Of a stretch of 64,000 bases of DNA, positions 24,874 to 33,600 are shown in pieces. Every line of letters starts with the position of its first letter. The first letter of the stretch is position 1. The stretch lies in NCBI RefSeq assembly GCF_025146565.1, contig NZ_CP102258.1, positions 1,334,001 through 1,398,000 of the forward strand. The letters are read 5' to 3'. Both the position numbers and the translations under genes were made by a program. The DNA comes from Bacteroides eggerthii (GTDB taxonomy: Bacteria; Bacteroidota; Bacteroidia; Bacteroidales; Bacteroidaceae). The notes beneath the pieces are model-generated. The model had not been told where the DNA came from and made no database searches. It saw nothing but the letters and a program-made list of their open reading frames with translations.

Positions 24874-26166
24874 TTAGTATTTGTTGAGCGCTTTGAGTAG
24901 CTCGGAATAATAATTCTGTGCCGAAACCTTGGCATGTACATAGTTCATTTGTGCCAGCTGACGATAGGTTTGGGCATCAATCACCTCAATGACAGAGGAC
25001 TTACCCTCGTCATAGCGTTCTAAAGCCATTGTTTCATTTTCACAGGCCTTGTCCAGCGAGTTTCTTGTCAGGTTCACTTGTTCTATTGCTTGCCGGAGGG
25101 AATTGCGTGCCGTTTGAATCTCCAGGTTTACTCCGTCTGTCACTTTGCTCAGATTTTCAGCTGCCATATCCATTTTGAAGGAAGAAGCCCGTTTCTCATT
25201 TCGACGTTTACCCCATTCAAATAATGGCATGGAGACCGTAGCGTATACGGCATAATTGGGATTCATATCCGAATGGAAGTTGTAACCGGGGGAGGAATAA
25301 CTTCCGTCCATCCCCACATAAAATTGTGGCATATACTTGGAGAGTGTCAGTTTTTTTTCGCTCTCGGCAATCTTTATCTGCTCCATGGCTATCTTCAGTT
25401 CCGGACGGACAGAACCGCTATCGCTCCAAAGTGATGCGTCATCTGTCACTACTATCGCTACGCTGTCTTCCACTTCGGTCTGTGATTGGAGTTCCACTCC
25501 AATGAGCGAATTGAGGGCCATACGACCGTTCTCCAGGTTTTTCTTGGCTTGCAGGAGTTGGTATTCCGCTTCATTCAGTTTTACCTCCATCATCAGCAAA
25601 TCCTGTCGGTCTGTGAGTCCGGCTTCGACCCGTTCGCGGATGGTCTGAGTCAAGGAAGATACGGAGTTGCGGTAGTCATCGGATATGCGGACAATCTCCG
25701 TACGTGCCACTGTATTCCAATATTGCATATCCGTCTGTAAATAGATGCCAGAACGGATGTATTCTTCCTGAAAGCCGCTGACATTATGCCTGTACTTGGC
25801 CATCCGTATGGTCTCCAGCAAGCGTCCTCCCGTATATATGGGTTGCAGCAGGGAGACGGAAGCACCGTATTTCATGTCTTTTCCTTCGAAAGTGACCGGA
25901 TTACCCATGGAAGGTAAATCCAGCGTCAATTGCAATGGGTTTCCTGTGTACTGGAAGTTAGCTCCTCCGGACAGCTTGGGATATAAATCCTTTTGGGCTG
26001 CTTTCTCCAGTTCGAGGCTGGCGGCAATATTTTTATCCGCAGCCTTCAGGTCATGGCTGTATTCAACAGCCATTGACCTGTATTTTTCCAGTAGAGGATT
26101 CTGCTGGGATACAGCTACGGAGGAAACACACAATGAAAATAAAACCAGTATATATTTCTTTAACAT
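24874..26166 (-). CDS. TolC-family outer-membrane efflux protein
   Basis: About 430 aa from ATG 26166 (MLKKYILVLFSLCVSSVAVSQQ, a signal peptide). Two repeated coiled-coil halves with the family pattern (ALE.AAQKDLYPKLSGGANF near 50; MPLFEWGKRRNEKRASSFKM near 310; ERYDEGKSSVIEVIDAQTYRQ near 390). It forms the outer-membrane duct of the RND pump encoded directly upstream. Its start lies within a few bases of the pump gene's stop, so the two are translated from one message. Confidence 0.93.
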   Translation of the reverse strand: MLKKYILVLFSLCVSSVAVSQQNPLLEKYRSMAVEYSHDLKAADKNIAASLELEKAAQKDLYPKLSGGANFQYTGNPLQLTLDLPSMGNPVTFEGKDMKYGASVSLLQPIYTGGRLLETIRMAKYRHNVSGFQEEYIRSGIYLQTDMQYWNTVARTEIVRISDDYRNSVSSLTQTIRERVEAGLTDRQDLLMMEVKLNEAEYQLLQAKKNLENGRMALNSLIGVELQSQTEVEDSVAIVVTDDASLWSDSGSVRPELKIAMEQIKIAESEKKLTLSKYMPQFYVGMDGSYSSPGYNFHSDMNPNYAVYATVSMPLFEWGKRRNEKRASSFKMDMAAENLSKVTDGVNLEIQTARNSLRQAIEQVNLTRNSLDKACENETMALERYDEGKSSVIEVIDAQTYRQLAQMNYVHAKVSAQNYYSELLKALNKY

Positions 26167-26168
26167 AA

Positions 26169-29100
26169 TCACGATTCTTTTACTTTATAGAACATAGAAT
26201 ACAAAGCCGGTGTGATGAACAATGTCAGCAGGGTGGCAAAGGTCAGACCGAAAATAATGGTAGCAGCCATGCCGCCAAAGGCAACATCGAACAACAGGGG
26301 AACCATACCCAGAATGGTAGTAGTAGCTGCCATCAGTACCGGGCGTGTACGCGATACGGTAGCTTCTATAACTGCCGTATAGGGGATGACCCCATCGTGG
26401 CGCTGTACATTGATTTCATCCAGCAGCACAATGACGTTTTTGATGATCATACCCAGCAAGCCTAACCAGCCGGCAATCGGGAAGAACCCGAAATCGAAAC
26501 CGGTAAGTAGCATACCAACGGCCACTCCGATAAGGGAAAGGGGAAGTATACACAGGATGATACCTGGTTCGCGGAAGTTTCCGAACAAGGCAACCAGAAT
26601 CACTATCAGCATTAAAAATGCCAATGGGAAAAATTTGGCAAGTGCCTGTAAGCCCTCGTTCTGATCCTTATATTGTGAATCCCAAAAGAAAGTATAACCT
26701 TCAGGCAATTCCATGGCTTCAATCTCCTTGCGTATTTCTCCATGGACTTCGGCCATTGTATGTCCCGGCTGTACACCACACATGGCGGCCATGGAGAGTT
26801 GGCGGTTGTAGGTACGTATCTGAGGCCATTCCCAAGCGGTTTCCACTCCTTTGGTGACTTGTGACAATGGTGCAGAATGTTTGCCATTCCATACAGAGAG
26901 GTTTTCCAATGAGTGTGCATCTGTTACGGAGGTGTTATCAGACTTCAGCAGTACCGGAACTTTCTGTTCGTCATCGCGGTAAATGCCTACGGGAAGTCCA
27001 TCGCTGACGGATTTTACGGATTGCATCATCTGTGCTTTGGTAATGCCAAGTGCACCAGCTTTGACAGGGTCGTAGATAGGGCGCATAACCAGGGTCATGT
27101 TACCCCATTCATTACGTACATCTGCTGCTTTCGGGTTGCGCCGCATAATTGAGGTTGCCACGTTTACCAGTGAATCCAGAACTGCGGCATCCGGACCAAG
27201 GAAGCGGGCTTCAATCATCGCTTCCGTCAATGGACTCAGCTCAAATTTGTTGACCTTGATCAGTGGCTCCGGAAACTTCAGCCGGATGGAGTCTTGCAAC
27301 AGGGCGTGCATGGCTACCGCATCTTTGGAGGTATGACATTTGATGAGTAACTGCGCATAATTGGACTGTGGCCCGAAAGCTATATTGGACAAATAATACC
27401 GCGGCGGTGTGCGGCCGATGTAGTTGGAAACCATTTCCACTTCTTCATGTCCCCGTACATAATCTGCCATTTCGTCGGCTATACGGTCTGTCTCATAAAT
27501 GTTAGTGCCTTCCGGTAGCCACATGTCCATCGTGAAGTATTGTTTGTCCAGTGCAGGAACAAATACTTTCGGTATAAACTTGAAACTCCAAGCTGAAAGT
27601 ACCAACATCACTACCAGAGAGGCGACTGCCATGGTACGGTGGCGTAGCACCCAACGGAGGGCGTTACGGAATATATTATAGTATTTACCGTCGAAAAGAC
27701 CGGCTTTTAATTCCTCCGGACGTGGACGGCGTACAAACTCCTGAATGAAGAATGGGGTTTGTGTCAAGGCGAATACCCAGCTGAACATCAGGGAAACTCC
27801 GATGACGATGACCAGTGACGAAAGCAATTCTCCGGTGATATGCGGAGAGTAGTATATCGGTAGGAAAGTCAGTATGGCAATGATAGTGGCAGCCAGTAAA
27901 GGTAGTGCAGTGGATGAACAGGCACGCATGATGGCAACTCGTTTGCGCATGCCCCGTTCCATATTGACTAACGCCGAATCGGATACCACAATGGCGTTGT
28001 CCACCAGCATACCCATGGCGATAATGATTGCGGCCAGTGACATGCGTTGTAAGGCTATGCCTGAAGCCATCATGACTATTAGCGTGGCGAAGATGGAGAA
28101 TACCAGTCCGCTACCTATCAGAATACCATTCTTGAATCCGATAAAGAACAATAGAATGGCTACTACTGTGAGTACGGAAATAATCAAGTTCAGGATAAAT
28201 CCCTGATTGGCTATATCCGATTCATATCCTTGATCATAGATGGCAGTCAGTGTAAAGCCTTCAGGCATTGTCTCTTTAAACTTATCAAGCGTGATTTGCA
28301 CAGCCTTTGCCATATCCACTACGTTGCCGGTGGGGACGGTGGAGATAGCAATACCTATGGCAGGACTTCCGTCAATCCGCATGATGTTGCCCGGAGGGTT
28401 TTGGTAGCTTTCTTCTATATTGGCAATGTCGGCCAAACGGAAATGTTCTCCGGTACGTGATACAATAGTTAACTCGCGTATGTCATCCAAAGAGTAAAAA
28501 TTGCCGGTGGATTCGATTCGGATACGATTGCTGCCAGCATCCACTCCTCCGGCATCCACCACCTTGTTTTGTGCTTCAAATGCATGGGCGATGTCCGCAG
28601 TAGTCACTCCACTTTGTGCCATAACAGCCGGGCTGATGGTTACGTCAATAGTAGGTGTCTGCACACCGTAAATCTCCACTTTGGCCACGTCTTTCACCTT
28701 CAACAGCTCATTCTTTATCAGCTTGGCTTCGTCTTCCAGCTCACGAAATGAGTAATTGTCACCGGTAAGCCCGTAGAACACGCCCAGCACATCGCCGAAG
28801 TCATCGTTGACAATGGAGGCACCTGCTCCGGCGGGTAATTTCCCCTGTACGTCATTCACTTTACGACGCAACTTGTCCCAAAGCTGTTGCATCTCATCTG
28901 CACGAATCTCTTTTTTTACATAAACGGTGATCTTGGAAAGACCTGCACGATTTTCCGTTTTCAGGTAATACAGTTCACCCATGGATTGTATGGCTTCTTC
29001 CAAAATGTCGGTTACTTGCGTCTGTACTTCCGATGGGGAAGCTCCCGGATAAGGAGTCAGTACCAATGCCTGCTTAATAGTAAAAGGCGCATCTTCCAGT

Positions 29101-29201
29101 TTTCCCATTTTGATATAGGAAAACAATCCACCTGCCAGTACCAGCGCCAGTAGTAAAATGGTGACGGATCTTTTCTGCAAGAAATATTTTACGAACTTCA
29201 T
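26169..29201 (-). CDS. RND-family efflux transporter, inner-membrane subunit
   Basis: 1010 aa from ATG 29201 (MKFVKYFLQKRSVTILLLAL); the frame is open upstream but this is the family start. Twelve membrane segments in the usual pattern, with two large periplasmic loops. Near residue 395 the fourth-segment region reads GMLVDNAIVVSDSALVNMERG with the proton-relay Asp, and near 440 LPLLAATIIAILTFLPI. Proton-driven export of drugs, bile salts or metals; the AcrB-like layout points to hydrophobic compounds rather than metal, since I see no charged metal pathway in the fourth segment. Second gene of adaptor, pump, TolC, kinase, regulator. Confidence 0.94.
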   Translation of the reverse strand: MKFVKYFLQKRSVTILLLALVLAGGLFSYIKMGKLEDAPFTIKQALVLTPYPGASPSEVQTQVTDILEEAIQSMGELYYLKTENRAGLSKITVYVKKEIRADEMQQLWDKLRRKVNDVQGKLPAGAGASIVNDDFGDVLGVFYGLTGDNYSFRELEDEAKLIKNELLKVKDVAKVEIYGVQTPTIDVTISPAVMAQSGVTTADIAHAFEAQNKVVDAGGVDAGSNRIRIESTGNFYSLDDIRELTIVSRTGEHFRLADIANIEESYQNPPGNIMRIDGSPAIGIAISTVPTGNVVDMAKAVQITLDKFKETMPEGFTLTAIYDQGYESDIANQGFILNLIISVLTVVAILLFFIGFKNGILIGSGLVFSIFATLIVMMASGIALQRMSLAAIIIAMGMLVDNAIVVSDSALVNMERGMRKRVAIMRACSSTALPLLAATIIAILTFLPIYYSPHITGELLSSLVIVIGVSLMFSWVFALTQTPFFIQEFVRRPRPEELKAGLFDGKYYNIFRNALRWVLRHRTMAVASLVVMLVLSAWSFKFIPKVFVPALDKQYFTMDMWLPEGTNIYETDRIADEMADYVRGHEEVEMVSNYIGRTPPRYYLSNIAFGPQSNYAQLLIKCHTSKDAVAMHALLQDSIRLKFPEPLIKVNKFELSPLTEAMIEARFLGPDAAVLDSLVNVATSIMRRNPKAADVRNEWGNMTLVMRPIYDPVKAGALGITKAQMMQSVKSVSDGLPVGIYRDDEQKVPVLLKSDNTSVTDAHSLENLSVWNGKHSAPLSQVTKGVETAWEWPQIRTYNRQLSMAAMCGVQPGHTMAEVHGEIRKEIEAMELPEGYTFFWDSQYKDQNEGLQALAKFFPLAFLMLIVILVALFGNFREPGIILCILPLSLIGVAVGMLLTGFDFGFFPIAGWLGLLGMIIKNVIVLLDEINVQRHDGVIPYTAVIEATVSRTRPVLMAATTTILGMVPLLFDVAFGGMAATIIFGLTFATLLTLFITPALYSMFYKVKES

Positions 29202-29205
29202 AGGT

Positions 29206-30246
29206 TTATTTTTTAGAGGAGATCTCAACTTCCATGCCGTCCGAAAGGAAACGCAAACCGCTTGTTGCAATAGTCTCATCGGCGGAAAGTCCTTTGGTTA
29301 TAAGTACCTTGCCACTGGGCAGTAAATCGCCTTTTGTCACCTTGCGCAGACTTACTTTGGAAGTACTTTCGTTGGTTACCCACACAAAGTCACCCACTTC
29401 GGGACGGTGGCATAAGGCATACTGTGGGATAACTACACCTGCTTTCTGATCTGTGGAAATATCCATATATACCTTGCCTGACATTCCGGCCAGCAGCTTT
29501 CTGTCCGGATTGGGTAATAGTGCGGTTAGCAGGTAGGAAAGATTATTACGGGTAGTGCCTTTGGATACTTCAATTACTGCCGCCTTATAAACTTTGTCGG
29601 GATACATGTCGAAACACACTTTCACCGAATCAAGCGATCGGGCTGCGGCTGCCACTTCTTGTGTCACGTATGTTTCGATGCGGAGACGGTCAATGTCTAT
29701 CAGCGACAAGACAGGCTGTGCAGCTTTTACATCTTGGAACTTCTCTATATATACTTCGCCCACATATCCATTGAAGGGAGCTATGAGACGTGAATCTTCC
29801 AGTTCGTTCGAAGCCATGTCAAAGGAGGTCTTGGCCGTAGTATAATCGGCCTTTGTCTTTTCATATTGGCTGGCAGAAATATTGTTCTTTTCATACAATT
29901 TCTGTATTCTGTCAAATTCCGTTTTCATCTGTTCATATATGGCTTTAGTCCGTTCTTTGCGTATGCGAAAGTCTCGAGGATCAATCTCGGCGATAATGCT
30001 TCCTTGCGAATAATAGTTACCGGAATATACATCGAAGCGGTCTATCGGACCACCTACTCGGAAGGATAATTCCGAAGTACGGTATGGCCGGGAGATGAAA
30101 GCATATTCCTTTCCATTCCCACCGGAATATTGAACTGCTTTTTCAGTTTTGACAATCATTCCCGACCGTACTTGTTCATTCTTGCCAGTGCAGGAAACCA
30201 ACAGTGTAAACACTGTGGACATCCATAAAAATACTTTTATTCTCAT
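29206..30246 (-). CDS. RND efflux periplasmic adaptor, lipoprotein
   Basis: 346 aa. Lipoprotein signal peptide (MRIKVFLWMSTVFTLLVSC, lipid on Cys19). The membrane-fusion-protein pattern follows: barrel-sandwich half motif (SELSFRVGGPIDRFDVYSGNYYSQGSIIAEIDPRDF), helical hairpin (about 95-150, KTEFDRIQKLYEKNNISASQYEKTK), second half (DSRLIAPFNGYVGEVYIEKFQDV) and beta-barrel domains. It bridges pump and TolC. First gene of the five-gene efflux operon; 4 bp from the pump gene. Confidence 0.93.
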   Translation of the reverse strand: MRIKVFLWMSTVFTLLVSCTGKNEQVRSGMIVKTEKAVQYSGGNGKEYAFISRPYRTSELSFRVGGPIDRFDVYSGNYYSQGSIIAEIDPRDFRIRKERTKAIYEQMKTEFDRIQKLYEKNNISASQYEKTKADYTTAKTSFDMASNELEDSRLIAPFNGYVGEVYIEKFQDVKAAQPVLSLIDIDRLRIETYVTQEVAAAARSLDSVKVCFDMYPDKVYKAAVIEVSKGTTRNNLSYLLTALLPNPDRKLLAGMSGKVYMDISTDQKAGVVIPQYALCHRPEVGDFVWVTNESTSKVSLRKVTKGDLLPSGKVLITKGLSADETIATSGLRFLSDGMEVEISSKK

Positions 30247-30280
30247 GTGTATATCTCTTAATATGTTATATTAACAGCGA

Positions 30281-30288
30281 CAAAAGTA
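30281..30288 (-). promoter_or_regulatory. -7 box of the efflux operon promoter
   Basis: The complement is TACTTTTG (TAnnTTTG), 35 nt ahead of the adaptor start. No TTG at -33, which would suit a promoter that needs an activator such as the LytTR regulator of this operon (inference). Confidence 0.5.
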
Positions 30289-30478
30289 TAGAATAAAAAA
30301 TGCATCTTTCGGTCTAATTTACCCAAGTCGGGAAAACAATACCTGAATACGGAATTGGGGTGATGAAATACGGATTAAGAGGATTTGAATAGGACTAAAA
30401 TAGGATTAGGTGGCAGTCTGGAAGATTCTTCAATAGATTCGTTTATTCATTGTGATTGGGTCTCATATTTTGTAGTAA

Positions 30479-30519
30479 AAAGGGAGATTGCCTTGATACT
30501 TAAAAGGCAATTTCCCTTT
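30479..30519 (-). terminator. terminator downstream of the lipocalin-like lipoprotein gene
   Basis: A 16-bp stem, 30479-30494 with 30504-30519, with one non-Watson-Crick position and a 9-nt loop. It lies about 140 nt after the stop of the minus-strand gene at 30659. The rest of the gap 30247-30658 shows only the efflux promoter box at 30281 and no credible gene. Confidence 0.65.
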
Positions 30520-30658
30520 CTTTTATATTGGTAAATTGTAAAACTGAAATCTAATAAATAGGTAACTTTTATCCTTAAATGTGTCCGGGTAAATGCTTGT
30601 TGTATGTTGGCATGGTGATGTGGACACTTCGGAAAACGTATGTCTCTCTTAGAGTGTA

Positions 30659-31327
30659 TTATTTATGTAATTTGTTAATTTTATGTATGTGATATACACT
30701 CTTGTAGTTGGCAGCAAAGCCTTCGTTTGATTTTCCCATGTCTTCTACCTGTAGTTCAGCGTATACAGGAATTCCGTTTTTCACTCCTTTAGTTATTTTG
30801 TCATATTGTTGATAAAGTTTCCCGGTCTTGTCTATGACCCAATAAGCTTCATCGCTTCCTTCAGGAATGAATGACCGGACTTCTGCCCCGATTATCAGTT
30901 TTCCCTTTACACTCAATGTTTTTTTTGCTGGAGCAATTAAAGAGGCTGGAATGTTTTCGTTCAGCTTCTTCTGGGATATGGTATCTTCTTTTGCATATCG
31001 GAGAATAAGCTCTCCTTTTTTTAATATCAGACTGTCTTGGGTCAGTTTTTCAATATGAAGCGTGTCGGAGAAGGGTAACACCTGGTGGTTGCCCACACTT
31101 TTCCCAGAAAGAATTAGGAAAGCTCCTTCCTGTTGCCAGGCTTTATAAGACAGCGTAGCCATATTGACCGATGATGCTTTTCCATCCGCTTCGAGCACAA
31201 AGCCCTGCTTGAGTTCCGGTAGCCCGGGGACAGCTTGCATCCATTTACCGACAATGTTTTCATTTTTTCCGCATGCAGTCAGCAATACGGTTGAAAAAAC
31301 TAATAACGTACATTTTAAATGATTCAT
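30659..31327 (-). CDS. lipocalin-like lipoprotein of unknown role
   Basis: 222 aa from the ATG at 31327 (MNHLKCTLLVFSTVLLTAC, lipoprotein signal with Cys19); the frame is open another 120 nt but only this start gives a signal peptide. The mature part begins with a lipocalin-like pattern (NIVGKWMQAVPGLPELKQGFVLEADGKASSVN, about 22-110). A second domain (about 135-222, VKGKLIIGAEVRSFIPEGSDEAYWVIDKTG) resembles the OB-type domain seen in NlpE-like lipoproteins; this is recalled from pattern, not searched. A minus-strand terminator stands between it and the lipoprotein gene upstream. Confidence 0.8.
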   Translation of the reverse strand: MNHLKCTLLVFSTVLLTACGKNENIVGKWMQAVPGLPELKQGFVLEADGKASSVNMATLSYKAWQQEGAFLILSGKSVGNHQVLPFSDTLHIEKLTQDSLILKKGELILRYAKEDTISQKKLNENIPASLIAPAKKTLSVKGKLIIGAEVRSFIPEGSDEAYWVIDKTGKLYQQYDKITKGVKNGIPVYAELQVEDMGKSNEGFAANYKSVYHIHKINKLHK

Positions 31328-31370
31328 TTTTATTCTGCTATTCTTAAAAAAAACTCTGTAATTAATAAAA

Positions 31371-31404
31371 AGAGAATATCTATAGGCTAATATAGACATT
31401 CTCT
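31371..31404 (-). terminator. terminator downstream of the lipoprotein gene at 31428
   Basis: 14-bp stem, 31371-31384 with 31391-31404, 6-nt loop and one position that is a G-U pair on the minus strand. It is followed on that strand by CTTTTTATT. Confidence 0.75.
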
Positions 31405-31427
31405 TTTGAATACTGAATGATTTTACT

Positions 31428-32096
31428 TTAAAAACGTGAATGAGCAATCTTATGTTGATTCATGTCAAAATTGAAAGTTGTCGGAGCAAAGTCCGAGAGT
31501 TCTTGCTGATTTTCTCCTTCTCCAAGCAAAACTTTCGTTGCGGCAAAATTAAATTTCATATTTGCACTTTCAACGGAATATCCGGCTTCTTTGCCAGGTT
31601 CGACTTTTACTTCAATAAGTAAGGCTTCCGGATTTTCATTTTCGGTTTCTGATGGTATCGCAACAGACAATTTCAATGATTCCGGATTCAAAACGAATTT
31701 AATACTATCTTTGGCCGCTGTGAGCGTAGGTTTGTATCCTACTTTGTAGTTTACGTCACCTACGGCTTCTACAATTTTGTCTGTCAAGGTTTCATCTTTG
31801 ACGATAGACAAAACAATGTCTTTAATGGGAAATTTCTCAAAATATACGGTATCATTATTAACTGTAGCTGATATATCTACTCCAACCGGCGCTTCTTCAT
31901 TGTTTTCTTTTTCTGTTGGAGACAAGCTGGAGATAAGCATTTTACCTGTATAATTCCCGAACATTGTTCCCGTTGTGACTTCATCCGGAAGTTGTGGAGT
32001 GTTCTCGTCATCATTACTACAAGCTGTGAAACAAAATGAACTGCTAAGTACCAACATTGATACGAATACTCTCATGGGTTTAAAAACTTTTTTCAT
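31428..32096 (-). CDS. lipoprotein, DUF4840-like
   Basis: 222 aa. Lipoprotein signal peptide (MKKVFKPMRVFVSMLVLSSSFCFTAC, lipid on Cys26) and an acidic linker (SNDDENTPQLPDE), as in many surface-exposed Bacteroides lipoproteins. The remainder is beta-rich (GTMFGNYTGKMLISSLSPTE; FEKFPIKDIVLSIV; KVGYKPTLTAAKDSIKFVLNPESLKLSVAIP). I believe it belongs to the DUF4840 group of Bacteroidetes lipoproteins, function unknown. Transcribed toward the lipocalin-like gene but separated from it by a terminator. Confidence 0.78.
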   Translation of the reverse strand: MKKVFKPMRVFVSMLVLSSSFCFTACSNDDENTPQLPDEVTTGTMFGNYTGKMLISSLSPTEKENNEEAPVGVDISATVNNDTVYFEKFPIKDIVLSIVKDETLTDKIVEAVGDVNYKVGYKPTLTAAKDSIKFVLNPESLKLSVAIPSETENENPEALLIEVKVEPGKEAGYSVESANMKFNFAATKVLLGEGENQQELSDFAPTTFNFDMNQHKIAHSRF

Positions 32097-32500
32097 TTTC
32101 TTTAATTTTAAAATTTGATTAATACTGTGCTGCCAATCTATGGCGGCTTTTGCACATTAAATGCAGTTCCCATTTAAATAGCTGCATGATGGGATTGTTA
32201 AAAAGAGTTTTTTGTTTGATATACAGTATGATATCTACTGCATTTTTAGAGAGAAACTTATTTCTGTATTTGGGTTTTAATATTCAATTAGTCTCATTTT
32301 ATATGCTATATTTTCGTTTTTTTGTTTTTAGGATTCCAACTGTCTTTCAAAAAAAACATTGGGGGTAATCCATTCTTTTACAGCTTTATATTTGATCTCT
32401 TGTGTATGTTTAATGACATTTTTGATGAACCTATTTGCTTGTTGGTAGGTGAATATTACTTAATTGTCACGTTTTTGTACTTGAAAAGAATATAGTAAGG
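32097..32500. other. 404-bp AT-rich gap between the lipoprotein gene and the arsenic operon
   Basis: It holds a small hairpin (ATGCAG with CTGCAT around 32159-32190) and no convincing gene. The 72-codon frame at 32150 has unlike-protein composition and no ribosome-binding context. The ars promoter begins at 32501. Confidence 0.5.
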
Positions 32501-32544
32501 TTTGTTATTTAGAATATTGTTCGTATATTTGCGAACAATATTCT
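32501..32544 (+). promoter_or_regulatory. arsenic operon promoter with a palindromic ArsR operator around the -7 box
   Basis: TTTG (32501-32504), 19 nt, TATATTTG (32524-32531): a full match to the Bacteroides promoter. The -7 box is exactly the 8-bp centre of a perfect inverted repeat with 13-bp arms, AGAATATTGTTCG (32511-32523) and CGAACAATATTCT (32532-32544). ArsR-family repressors bind such dyads, so bound repressor would cover the -7 box and the start point. The arsR ATG follows at 32549, so the leader is only about 10 nt. Confidence 0.9.
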
Positions 32545-32548
32545 ATGT

Positions 32549-32875
32549 ATGGACGAAAAGAAAGATTATACAGCTACGCAAGAACAGTTGGCGAGATTTG
32601 CCAAAGCATTAGGACATCCCGCCAGAATTGCCATTATGCACTTTTTGGCAAAACAGAAAACATGTTACTTTGGGGATATTCATGAAGAACTTCCTATTGC
32701 CAAAGCAACCGTATCGCAGCACCTAAAAGAGTTGAAAAATGCGGGACTTATACAGGGAGAGGTTGAAACACCTAAAGTGAAATATTGTATCAACCGAAAG
32801 AATTGGCAACTGGCTCGTGAACTCTTTAAGGAGTTTTTCGAGCAATGTATCTGTAAATCGGGGGAGTGTTGCTGA
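32549..32875 (+). CDS. arsR: ArsR-family metalloregulatory repressor
   Basis: 108 aa, a winged-helix repressor: [58 protein letters not shown] is the ArsR signature. The usual metal-binding CVC motif of the third helix is absent (only Cys39 there); instead the C-terminus has four cysteines in CICKSGECC (Cys100, 102, 107, 108). Arsenite or antimonite binding by this tail, perhaps with Cys39, would release the repressor. It is preceded by a palindrome that fits its operator and leads the arsenic operon. Confidence 0.93.
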   Translation: MDEKKDYTATQEQLARFAKALGHPARIAIMHFLAKQKTCYFGDIHEELPIAKATVSQHLKELKNAGLIQGEVETPKVKYCINRKNWQLARELFKEFFEQCICKSGECC

Positions 32876-32944
32876 TAGTCCCCTTTTTTAATCTTAATGT
32901 TCGTTGTTTTACGAATTACATTTAATATGATAAATTTATAAATT

Positions 32945-33175
32945 ATGGAAATTAAAGTATTAGGAACGGGTTGCGCAGGTTGTAAGGCTCTGTATGCAAT
33001 AGTTACGCAAGTAGTAAAAGAATTAGCCTTGGAAGCGGTAGTAACCAAAGAAGAAGATTTGATGAAGATTATGGAATACAATGTAATGACGCTTCCTGCT
33101 CTTGTCGTGGACGGTAAGGTTGTGGCAAAAGGCAAGCTTTCTGCCAAAGAGGTAAAAGATATATTAATCAAGTAA
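32945..33175 (+). CDS. arsE: small thioredoxin-fold protein, ArsE-like
   Basis: 76 aa with MEIKVLGTGCAGCKALYAIV: a thioredoxin-like fold with the redox pair Cys10-Cys13. The remaining pattern (NVMTLPALVVDGKVVAKGKL) is that of the glutaredoxin/'redox-active disulfide protein 2' group. In the Bacteroides vulgatus ars operon a gene named arsE precedes arsF and arsG; position and size suit that, and I use the name on that basis. It may hold or reduce thiol-reactive arsenicals for the next proteins (inference). Confidence 0.75.
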   Translation: MEIKVLGTGCAGCKALYAIVTQVVKELALEAVVTKEEDLMKIMEYNVMTLPALVVDGKVVAKGKLSAKEVKDILIK

Positions 33176-33186
33176 ATCTGATTATT

Positions 33187-33591
33187 ATGAAACGCTTTTT
33201 ATTCTTTACCATTGCTTGTTTGTCTTCTATTTGGGGAATGGCACAGATTGCCACAGATACCTATGTGGAGGTTCTTTATTTTCATGGAAAACAACGTTGT
33301 GCAACTTGCAAAGCCATTGATAAACACACGAAAGAAGTAGTTAATGTAGATTTGGCGGAATTGGTCAAAAATGGTAAACTACGTTTCAAAGAAATAGATA
33401 TTTCAACTCCTGAAGGTGAAAAGCTGGCAGAAAAATATCGTGTAAGCTGGTCATCTCTTTATGTTAATAAATGGGAGAACGGTAAAGAAGAACGTAACGA
33501 CATGACACGCTTTGGCTTTCAGAATGCCCGAAGCAATACAACGGTATTCAAGAAAGAATTAAAACAGAAAATCAACAGGTTGCTAAAATAA
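33187..33591 (+). CDS. arsF: ArsF-family periplasmic thioredoxin-like protein
   Basis: 134 aa with a signal peptide (MKRFLFFTIACLSSIWGMAQ) and a CxxC pair, Cys38-Cys41, in YFHGKQRCATCKAIDKHTKEVV. The C-terminal part (EKYRVSWSSLYVNKWENGKEERNDMTRFGFQNA) belongs to the same fold. The family is annotated as ArsF, linked to resistance against aromatic and methylated arsenicals in Bacteroides together with ArsE and ArsG. It lies 11 bp after arsE and 9 bp before arsG. Its exact reaction is not established to my knowledge; a thiol-redox role outside the cytoplasm with the CcdA-like ArsG is a reasonable inference. Confidence 0.85.
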   Translation: MKRFLFFTIACLSSIWGMAQIATDTYVEVLYFHGKQRCATCKAIDKHTKEVVNVDLAELVKNGKLRFKEIDISTPEGEKLAEKYRVSWSSLYVNKWENGKEERNDMTRFGFQNARSNTTVFKKELKQKINRLLK

Positions 33592-33600
33592 CACAGTTTT

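Noticed and set aside
30247..30658. possible small gene in the gap upstream of the efflux operon
   Set aside because: No frame with plausible start and composition; the gap is explained by a promoter box and a terminator.
32150..32368. 72-codon frame upstream of arsR
   Set aside because: AT-rich by chance, composition of a random frame, no ribosome-binding context and no similarity recognised.
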